From positions 1,738 to 14,746 of the forward strand of contig DIQU01000023.1 of the NCBI GenBank assembly GCA_002426555.1: a stretch of DNA of 13,009 nt. Reading direction: 5' to 3'. Positions within the stretch are counted from its first letter, which is position 1; each line of letters opens with the position of its first letter. Both the position numbers and the translations under genes were made by a program. The notes under the pieces were generated by a model. It did no database searches and had not been told where the DNA came from. It worked only from the letters and a program-made list of their open reading frames with translations. Positions 6,395-13,009 of this stretch are shown here, piece after piece. The DNA comes from Firmicutes bacterium UBA5454 (GTDB lineage Bacteria > Bacillota > Clostridia > Caldicoprobacterales > DTU083).

Positions 6395-9300
6395 TGGCAG
6401 GAATAAAGATAAACACAGCCACAAAGGTCACTCCTCAGTGCTACGCTTATACGACTCCGGGTGTTCCGAAACACGACGGCTGGACTAAGATAGGATTTAC
6501 CGAGAGGGATGTAGAGACCCGCATCAATGAGCAGACGCACACGGTCGGAGTCGATGCAAAGATTTGGTGGCACATGCGCGCCGCCTATATGACCGAGCCT
6601 TATGGCACTTTTACCGACAAGGATTTTCACGCCTATCTGAAGAAGCTGGGTGTCGACCGCGAAGCAGGAACTGAATGGTTCCAGATTGAGCCGAATACTG
6701 CTAAGGGTGATTTTATTGACTTTACACAGAACCACGGTGTTGTCTCCGCAGATGATACAGACGCGGTGATTCCATATAAGCTTCGCGATGAACAGAACGA
6801 CGCGGTTCAGTCTGCGTATGATTATTTCAAGTCTCATGAGAAGGGCGAATTCTTATGGAACTGCAAGCCGCGTTTTGGCAAGACTCTCTCCGCGTACGAC
6901 CTCTGCAGACGGCTTGATGTCACTAATGTCCTCATTGTGACCAACCGCCCCGCGATAGCAAATTCCTGGTATTCAGATTACGAGACATTTTTCGGACCGA
7001 AGTCAGGATACCTTTTTGTAAGCTCTGTGGACGGAATCAAAAATAAAAAGTACGTCATGACCTATGCGGAATTTCATGACCGTGTAATGAATGATTCGGA
7101 CGAAAAAATCAAGGGCTTGATCGAATTTGTAAGTCTTCAGGATCTGAAAGGCTCCATTCACTTCGGAGGTCAGCATGAAAAACTTGCGGAATGCAGTGAT
7201 GAAGTAAAAGATGGGAAAAAAATAGGTCTGACGTGGGACATCCTTATCATAGATGAAGCCCATGAGGGTGTCGATACCTACAAGACGGATACCGCTTTCA
7301 ATCACATCCGCAGGAAATACACGCTTCATCTTTCCGGTACGCCTTTCAAGGCTCTGGCGAACGACAAATTTCCTGAAGATGCCATCTATAACTGGACATA
7401 CGCAGATGAACAGAAGAAAAAACGCGACTGGGATGATTCTAGGGAAGAAGAAAATCCATATGAGAATCTGCCGCGTCTTTCTCTCTTCACCTACCAGATG
7501 TCGGACATCATCCGTGACAAGGTACGTCAGGGAATCGAGCTGGCAGAAAATGACGTTGAGGAATATGCATTCGACCTGAATGAATTCTTCAGCACAAATG
7601 AATCCGGTAAATTTATCCATGATGCAGATGTCGATAAGTTTCTGGATGCGCTGACAACGCAGGACAAGTTCCCATTCTCTACTCCGGAACTTAGGAATGA
7701 ACTGAAGCATACATTCTGGCTTTTAAACCGTGTGGCAAGCGCAAAAGCTCTGGCTAAGAAGCTGGAACTTCATCCGGTCTTCAAGGATTACGATATTATT
7801 CTGGCCGCCGGAGACGGAAAGCTTGATGACGATGATGAGAATGAGAAGTCATTCGACAAGGTGACGAAAGCAATCCAGACGCACGACAAGACGATCACGC
7901 TTTCTGTCGGGCAGCTTACGACAGGAGTTACGATCCCGGAATGGACGGCAGTGCTCATGCTCTCCAACATGGCTTCTCCTGCCCTTTATATGCAGGCTGC
8001 TTTCCGTGCGCAGAACCCTTGCCTCTTCCACGATGCGCAGGGCAATTCCTGGCGAAAGAAAAACGCCTATGTCTTTGACTTTGATCCGGCAAGGACTCTG
8101 ACAATCTTTGAACAGTTTGCAAACGATCTGATCCCGGAGACTTCCGGAGACAAAGGCGATTTTGATCAGAGAAAGCAGCATGTCCGCGAGCTTTTGAACT
8201 TCTTCCCTGTCTACGGCGAGGACGAGAATGGCTCCATGATTGAGCTGGATGCTGAGTCTGTACTGACAATTCCGCGTCATATCCATGCAAAAGAAGTCGT
8301 GGAGCGCGGATTTATGTCGAACTTCCTCTTTGCTAATATTTCCGGCATCTTTGGTGCCCCGAAGGAAATCATTGACATCATCAATAATATGCAGGCTATC
8401 GAGGAGCCGTCAAAGCTTGCTCCTACGGGCATTGACGAACATACGGCGGATGACCTTGATCTGAACGTCGACGGAGAGGTTGAGATTCCGCATGAGCAGG
8501 TAATAGGCACGGCCAGTGACCTGTTCGGCGACAAAGTTTACAGTGATGTGGACGAGCAGCTGGAGCAGGCAGTAGCGGATATTACAGAAGAACATGCGAA
8601 GAATCCTAATCCGAAGAAGGATGAACTTGCGGCACTCCGAGAGAAGTTCTCTAAGCCTATTGCTAATACGCTGATGGAGACCGCTCGGCAGCAGTATGGC
8701 AGTGATCTGAAGAAGTCTACACAGAACCAACTTGAGCGGAAGATCCAGGAAACGACTGATACTGTGGTAAATCGTGAGTATGGTGATTACACAATCCGCG
8801 ATCATCAGATTGAAAAGGAACAGAATGATAAAGTCGCCGAGGCTCAGAATTCTGGTGCTTCCATGTTAGAGATTTCTCGTTTGAAAGAGGAATACGAAAA
8901 ACGCAGAATGGATAGCTATCAGCAGATGGTGGACAGTATCCATAAGAAGCTGAACAGCGAAGAAACGGTGAAGAAAGCTGCTGAAACAATTGTAGAAACG
9001 GTCGAAACAGAGAAGCTGAACAGCGAGAAAGATTCTATAGAAGGTAGTGTCCGTGACCATCTCAGAGGCTTCTCCCGTACGATTCCTGCATTCCTTATGG
9101 CCTATGGTGACGAAAGCACAACACTTGCGAATTTCGATGAACTGGTTCCGGCGGAAGTATTCTGGGAAGTTACGGTAAATCCGCAGAATGGCGTCGGAGT
9201 AACACTCGATCAGTTCCGGATGCTTCGTGACGGCGGTGATTATGATACGACGGATGAAAGCGGAAATCCGATTAAGAGGCACTTTGATGGTCATCTGTTT

Positions 9301-9816
9301 GACGAGGTTGTATTCAATGATTCAGTGCAGGAGTTTATGAAAAAGCGGCTGGAGTTGGCAGATTATTTCACAGGCGAACATAAAGACGATATTTTTACCT
9401 ATATCCCGCCGCAGCGGACAAATCAGATTTTCACACCGAAACGTGTGGTGAAGGATATGGTTGATCGTTTGGAGAAAGAGAATCCCGGCTGCTTTGACAA
9501 TCCGGACGCGACGTTTGCAGACCTCTATATGAAATCAGGAATGTATATAACGGAGATTGTCACCAGACTGTATCAGAGCAAACGAATGAAGGCTCTCTTC
9601 CCTGACGACACAGAAAGGCTGAATCATATATTTGCAAAGCAGGTTTATGGGTGTGCGCCGACAGAAATTATTTACAGGATCTGCCTGCGCTACATCCTCG
9701 GATTTAATGACGAGATTCATATAGAGCAGAACAATATCAAACTCTGCGACACGCTCCAGTTTGCAAAAGATGGAACGCTGGAGACAGAACTTGAGAAGAT
9801 ATTTGAATTCAACTAA
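6394..9816 (+). CDS. Restriction subunit: GIY-YIG-like nuclease, SF2 helicase and methyltransferase N-lobe
   Basis: A 1140-residue protein. Residues 15-100 fit a GIY-YIG/T5orf172 (MUG113-like) nuclease: CYAYT (16-20), WTKIGFTER (30-38), Arg43 and EWF (94-96). The SF2 helicase has KPRFGKT (158-164), DEAH (287-290), SGTP (314-317), GQLTTGVTIP (506-515) and QAAFRAQNP (534-542), the last a divergent motif VI. Residues 715-880 are charged and probably coiled-coil. The C-terminus resembles a methyltransferase N-lobe, with IFTPKRVVKDMV (1012-1023) and ADLYMKSGMY (1042-1051), then VYGCAPTEIIYR and LEKIFEFN, ending just where NPPY would be expected. ATP-driven translocation plus cleavage of unmodified DNA is the likely role. 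The start overlaps the previous stop (TAATG) with AAGGAGA upstream. Confidence 0.85.
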   Translation: MAGIKINTATKVTPQCYAYTTPGVPKHDGWTKIGFTERDVETRINEQTHTVGVDAKIWWHMRAAYMTEPYGTFTDKDFHAYLKKLGVDREAGTEWFQIEPNTAKGDFIDFTQNHGVVSADDTDAVIPYKLRDEQNDAVQSAYDYFKSHEKGEFLWNCKPRFGKTLSAYDLCRRLDVTNVLIVTNRPAIANSWYSDYETFFGPKSGYLFVSSVDGIKNKKYVMTYAEFHDRVMNDSDEKIKGLIEFVSLQDLKGSIHFGGQHEKLAECSDEVKDGKKIGLTWDILIIDEAHEGVDTYKTDTAFNHIRRKYTLHLSGTPFKALANDKFPEDAIYNWTYADEQKKKRDWDDSREEENPYENLPRLSLFTYQMSDIIRDKVRQGIELAENDVEEYAFDLNEFFSTNESGKFIHDADVDKFLDALTTQDKFPFSTPELRNELKHTFWLLNRVASAKALAKKLELHPVFKDYDIILAAGDGKLDDDDENEKSFDKVTKAIQTHDKTITLSVGQLTTGVTIPEWTAVLMLSNMASPALYMQAAFRAQNPCLFHDAQGNSWRKKNAYVFDFDPARTLTIFEQFANDLIPETSGDKGDFDQRKQHVRELLNFFPVYGEDENGSMIELDAESVLTIPRHIHAKEVVERGFMSNFLFANISGIFGAPKEIIDIINNMQAIEEPSKLAPTGIDEHTADDLDLNVDGEVEIPHEQVIGTASDLFGDKVYSDVDEQLEQAVADITEEHAKNPNPKKDELAALREKFSKPIANTLMETARQQYGSDLKKSTQNQLERKIQETTDTVVNREYGDYTIRDHQIEKEQNDKVAEAQNSGASMLEISRLKEEYEKRRMDSYQQMVDSIHKKLNSEETVKKAAETIVETVETEKLNSEKDSIEGSVRDHLRGFSRTIPAFLMAYGDESTTLANFDELVPAEVFWEVTVNPQNGVGVTLDQFRMLRDGGDYDTTDESGNPIKRHFDGHLFDEVVFNDSVQEFMKKRLELADYFTGEHKDDIFTYIPPQRTNQIFTPKRVVKDMVDRLEKENPGCFDNPDATFADLYMKSGMYITEIVTRLYQSKRMKALFPDDTERLNHIFAKQVYGCAPTEIIYRICLRYILGFNDEIHIEQNNIKLCDTLQFAKDGTLETELEKIFEFN
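8945..9026 (+). repeat. In-frame direct repeat inside the helicase gene
   Basis: AGAAGCTGAACAGCGA occurs exactly at 8945-8960 and at 9011-9026, 66 bases apart, so in frame (22 codons). It encodes KKLNSE and EKLNSE in the charged helical region. It may be a remnant of a local duplication or chance similarity in a low-complexity helix. Slippage between the copies would delete 22 residues without a frameshift. Confidence 0.6.
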
Positions 9817-9841
9817 TTAATAAGAAAGCAGAGTAAGAGCT

Positions 9842-12800
9842 ATGAAGGGATCAGAAGCACAACTTTTAGGATTTATGGAGGGCGCGAATAATCGTTATAT
9901 TATTCCCGTCTACCAGAGAAAATACGACTGGAAAATTGATAATTGCCGTCAACTGTATGAGGACCTGAAAAAGGTTTATCGCGACAGCAGAAGCAGCCAT
10001 TTCTTTGGCAGCATTGTTTCGCAGGTAGTACCAGATGGCAGCAAAATTGAATTTCACATTATCGATGGCCAGCAGCGACTGACGACGGTTACACTGCTTC
10101 TTCTTGCCATCTGCAATATGGTCAAAACCGGACGTGTAAAGTCTAATGAGGAAGCACTCGATGATCAGATCATGGAGCGGTTTATCATCGCCAAGTGGGC
10201 AAAGAGCGATGATCGCATCAAGCTTCGTCCCGTGAAAACAGACCGAAGCGCTTTGGAAAAGCTCGTCGCGGGTGATCCGGAAGAGTATGAACCCGCCTCG
10301 AACATGACAATCAACTACCGGTTCTTTTGCGATCAGATTCTGAAAGAGGAGCTTCCTGTAGATGCTTTGTATGAGGCCATCGGCAAGCTTCAAATCATAA
10401 GCATTACGCTGGATGGCGACGACAATGCACAGCTGATCTTTGAAAGTCTGAACTCGACAGGCCTTGCTCTTACAGAAGGCGACAAAATCAGGAATTACAT
10501 ACTGATGGGTCTTATGCCGAAGCAGCAGGATGAGCTTTACGATAAATACTGGACGAAGATTGAGGAATGCACCGGAAATGATGTCAGCAGCTTTGTCCGG
10601 GATTATCTCAGCATCAAGCAGCAGGTCACACCGACCATCAGTAATGTCTATCAGGCATTCAAAAAGTATGTTGAAGCAGAAAAAATACCGCTGGATTCCC
10701 TTCTGGAGGACATGCGGAAATATGCTCGGATTTATCAAAAACTGATGACCGGCAAGAGTGGACTGCATAGCCAGAAGCTTGACGACTGCATGTATCGTTT
10801 GAATCGTCTTGAAATTGCGGTTACAGAGCCGTTCTTTATGGAAATTTTCAGGTTGAATCAGGATGGTGAAAAGCTCTCCGTCGATGATTTGACTCAGATA
10901 TTCCTGATTACGGAGAATTATCTCTTCCGTCGGAACATCTGTGATGTGCCTACCAACGCTTTGAACAAGGTGTTTTTGAATTTGAATCGTGAGGTTATTC
11001 GTTACGACAACAGTACGAATGACTACGTCCAGAAGTTCATTTATGCACTGCTTTCGAAGAAGGAAAGCAGCCGATTCCCGGATGATGAAGAATTCTCTCA
11101 GGCACTGGCTAATAAGGCCGTATATCAGATGCGCGGCAAATATAAAGCATACCTTTTTGAACGTTTCGAGAACTATGGCACATTGGAAGCAAAGGATGTT
11201 TATACGCTTCTCGATAATGGAACTTATTCCATTGAACATATTATGCCGCAGCACCTGACTCCGGCATGGATTCAAGCACTTGGACCGGAGGCTGAGGAGA
11301 TTCACAGCACTTGGCTGCACCGTCTTGGAAATCTGACCCTAACCGCTTACAACTCCAATATGAGTAACGCCACATTCCAGGAAAAACGGGACGCTGACCT
11401 TGGCTATAAGAAGAGCGGGCTGCGCATGAACCAGCTCATAGCTACAAAAGAACACTGGGGCCCGGATGAAATGCAGGAACGTAGTGATGAGATGGTCAAC
11501 ACCGCAACAAATAAAATATGGGCGATGCCGTCTACAACATTTGTTCCAGCAGAGAAAGAATTCGATTCATGTGCACTTGATGATGAGGATTTTGATCTGA
11601 AGGGGCGGGATATTGTCAAATACAGTTATCAGAATGCGGATACGCCGGTTTCGAGCTGGGCAGATATGTTCGAGCATGTAGTTAAGTTTTTGCATTCAGA
11701 GGACAAGTCGGTTCTGCCCACACTCGCATATAGCACGAGCAGTGATACAGAGCTCAGTGGTTATGTCAGCAACAATGCGGATGATCTGCGTGTGCCGCTC
11801 AAGATAGACGAGAATTTATATGTTGAGAAGAACACCAGTACGGCGCTAAAGATTTCTATATTAAGAAGACTGTTTGTCCTTTTCCAAGCAGATCCAATGG
11901 ATCTTGTATTTTACCTTCGCGATTCTGAGCAGGACAAAGCGGCTGATAATAACCGTTTTGATCTTAGGCGAAGGTACTGGACTTATGCGCTGCCAATCAT
12001 TCAAGACGCAAATCAAGGGAATGGATGCTTCAAGAACTGCCACCCTAATACGTCTAATATGATAAACGGCTATTTTGGAATTGGTGGATTTTGTGTAATC
12101 TGTACTGCAAATCGTGATGGCGCAAAAGTTGACTTCTATCTGGGCAAGAGCAGTACAGATGAGAATAAAGCCGCCTTCGACTATTTGAGAGAGAATCAGG
12201 ATGAAATCGAAGGTGCTATTGGAGATATTCTTCTATGGAACCGTGCAGATGAATACAAAGCTTCTTGGATTTCCTATAATCTTAAAGATGTTAGCATTGC
12301 CAATGAAGCGGATTGGCCTCGAATGGCTAAGTTCATGGCTGAATGGAGTAAAAAGTATATCGACGTGATTCTTCCTGTTCTTGAGGAACGCTATGGCGGA
12401 CATGATCCGGATGATTCCAAGAAAGAAACTATTTTCTATCTAGCAAAGAAGTGGGTCAAGAAGAAAACAGAAGAAGGTATCATTCAAGCGGATCTGGATC
12501 ACAGCAGCCGTAGTTGCACACGTTTCAAGACAAAGCAAATGTCCACTGTGCTTCCAGATATTGAGAAGCCCAGCGACTGGGGAACGCATAATCATTACTT
12601 TTTTGAAATTCTGAATAAAACCGGACATTCTGCGTATATTCAGATGTGCTTGAATTCCAAAAATTTGACCGCTGAACAGAAAACTTTGTGTGAGCGGATG
12701 ATCGAGCTCTCTAATTCCCGAACCTCAATGAATGGATGGACTTGGAGAACCATTTTCCGATCAGAAACAGTAAATTTTGATGAAGGGCTTACAGAGAAAG

Positions 12801-12928
12801 ATGTATTTGCAAAGCTTAATGTGGCACTAAAAGATGTGCTAAGCAAGCAAGATGAATTCCTTAAAAAAATGAAACTGTCGGATAATCTGTTGCAACAGAT
12901 CGAGGCTGTAAAGAATTCAGGACAGTGA
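9842..12928 (+). CDS. GmrSD-like type IV restriction protein (DUF262, DUF1524) with C-terminal extension
   Basis: A 1028-residue protein. The N-terminal DUF262 domain carries IPVYQRKYDW (21-30), FFGSIV (54-59), IIDGQQRLTT (73-82; the NTP-linked DGQQR motif) and ESLNSTGLALTEGDKIRNY (201-219). A DUF1524 His-Me finger nuclease domain follows, with EHIMPQ (465-470, catalytic His466) and HRLGNLTLTAYNSN (493-506). Residues 585-695 are not recognised. About 700-850 (RYWTYALPII, GYFGIGGF, and more) resembles DUF4268, and the last 170 residues are unassigned. GmrSD proteins are NTP-dependent and attack modified phage DNA. This single-chain form with added C-terminal parts may have another specificity. 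It lies 25 bases after the helicase gene with only a weak purine-rich ribosome binding site, and it probably shares the transcript. Confidence 0.88.
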   Translation: MKGSEAQLLGFMEGANNRYIIPVYQRKYDWKIDNCRQLYEDLKKVYRDSRSSHFFGSIVSQVVPDGSKIEFHIIDGQQRLTTVTLLLLAICNMVKTGRVKSNEEALDDQIMERFIIAKWAKSDDRIKLRPVKTDRSALEKLVAGDPEEYEPASNMTINYRFFCDQILKEELPVDALYEAIGKLQIISITLDGDDNAQLIFESLNSTGLALTEGDKIRNYILMGLMPKQQDELYDKYWTKIEECTGNDVSSFVRDYLSIKQQVTPTISNVYQAFKKYVEAEKIPLDSLLEDMRKYARIYQKLMTGKSGLHSQKLDDCMYRLNRLEIAVTEPFFMEIFRLNQDGEKLSVDDLTQIFLITENYLFRRNICDVPTNALNKVFLNLNREVIRYDNSTNDYVQKFIYALLSKKESSRFPDDEEFSQALANKAVYQMRGKYKAYLFERFENYGTLEAKDVYTLLDNGTYSIEHIMPQHLTPAWIQALGPEAEEIHSTWLHRLGNLTLTAYNSNMSNATFQEKRDADLGYKKSGLRMNQLIATKEHWGPDEMQERSDEMVNTATNKIWAMPSTTFVPAEKEFDSCALDDEDFDLKGRDIVKYSYQNADTPVSSWADMFEHVVKFLHSEDKSVLPTLAYSTSSDTELSGYVSNNADDLRVPLKIDENLYVEKNTSTALKISILRRLFVLFQADPMDLVFYLRDSEQDKAADNNRFDLRRRYWTYALPIIQDANQGNGCFKNCHPNTSNMINGYFGIGGFCVICTANRDGAKVDFYLGKSSTDENKAAFDYLRENQDEIEGAIGDILLWNRADEYKASWISYNLKDVSIANEADWPRMAKFMAEWSKKYIDVILPVLEERYGGHDPDDSKKETIFYLAKKWVKKKTEEGIIQADLDHSSRSCTRFKTKQMSTVLPDIEKPSDWGTHNHYFFEILNKTGHSAYIQMCLNSKNLTAEQKTLCERMIELSNSRTSMNGWTWRTIFRSETVNFDEGLTEKDVFAKLNVALKDVLSKQDEFLKKMKLSDNLLQQIEAVKNSGQ

Positions 12929-12936
12929 ACGCACTA

Positions 12937-12981
12937 TTTAACGAATTAACACATTTTAACGATAGCTTTACTTTTTAACGA
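12937..12981. repeat. Three TTTAACGA direct repeats
   Basis: TTTAACGA occurs at 12937-12944, 12955-12962 and 12974-12981, start spacings 18 and 19 bases, in an AT-rich 81-base intergenic stretch after the last gene. The second and third copies have one or two further leading T bases. No hairpin terminator is visible in this stretch. Regular phased repeats before a gene suggest a protein-binding array. Confidence 0.6.
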
Positions 12982-12998
12982 TTACAACATCTCACAGG

Positions 12999-13005
12999 AA
13001 GGAGG
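12999..13005 (+). promoter_or_regulatory. Strong ribosome binding site of a gene beyond the window
   Basis: AAGGAGG followed by GG closes the window. The GTG at 13007-13009 is too close to serve as start, so the next plus-strand gene should begin within about 10 bases of the window end. With no terminator after 12928, it may belong to the same operon. Confidence 0.6.
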
Positions 13006-13009
13006 GGTG

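Noticed and set aside
7003..7710. A 235-residue open frame on the minus strand
   Set aside because: It is antisense to the helicase motor containing DEAH and SGTP, has no family resemblance and has no placed ribosome binding site.
4413..9816. Classification as BREX, DISARM or a classic type III system
   Set aside because: No PglZ, BrxC-type ATPase, DrmA/DrmB or Mod/Res pair is seen. The methyltransferase is split, and the motor has a GIY-YIG-like N-terminus and a methyltransferase-like C-terminus.
9866..11320. A 484-residue open frame on the minus strand
   Set aside because: It lies wholly inside the DUF262/DUF1524 gene, whose plus-strand frame has clear catalytic motifs. The antisense translation shows no recognisable domain and is a shadow of codon use.
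12937..12981. TTTAACGA repeats as plasmid iterons or a CRISPR array
   Set aside because: Three 8-base copies are too few and too short for a CRISPR array. No replication initiator gene or origin features are visible in the window.

Overview
This window is a defence-type genomic island on the plus strand of what is most likely a Bacillota bacterium, probably Clostridia. The evidence for the host is indirect: strong AGGAGG-type ribosome binding sites, GC content in the low-to-high 40s, and close gene packing with stop/start overlaps. No marker gene fixes the species. Nine plus-strand genes run from about 271 to 12928 with gaps of 27 bases or less, so they look like one long operon or two nested ones. 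No clear terminator lies between or after them.

Left edge (1-270): the first codons of a divergent minus-strand gene, a GC-rich stem-loop, two copies of a 15-base repeat each centred on the palindrome CCTATAGG, and a likely promoter for the operon. Control block (271-2378): an XRE-type regulator, an overlapping ImmA/IrrE-type metallopeptidase that also carries two zinc ribbons, and a small zinc-ribbon protein whose first ribbon closely resembles one in the peptidase.

Paired enzymes of unknown role (2406-4391): a TcmP family protein (methyltransferase-like 'three-Cys-motif partner') directly abutting a radical-SAM protein of the spore-photoproduct-lyase-like group. The cysteine triad of the latter is spaced CX3CX3C.

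Restriction-modification block (4413-9816): an adenine methyltransferase of the Eco57I type is divided over two genes. The first holds the cofactor-binding motif region (ITCGEAPYL) and the second begins almost directly at the catalytic NPPY. A 1140-residue protein follows, joining a GIY-YIG/T5orf172-like nuclease domain, an SF2 helicase motor, a long charged helical region, and a second methyltransferase-like N-lobe that stops where its NPPY would be expected. The parts suggest a multi-subunit, ATP-driven restriction-modification system in which one catalytic half could serve two cofactor-binding halves.

Type IV-like block (9842-12928): a 1028-residue DUF262-DUF1524 (GmrSD-like) protein with a further C-terminal region resembling DUF4268. 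This family often targets modified DNA, so the island may combine restriction of unmodified DNA with restriction of foreign modified DNA. Right edge (12929-13009): three TTTAACGA repeats at 18-19 base spacing and a strong ribosome binding site for a gene just outside the window.

Individual families are recognisable. The particular combination, the split and shared methyltransferase halves, and the zinc-ribbon/peptidase control block are the least ordinary parts. All functional statements are from reading motifs by eye. No database search was run.
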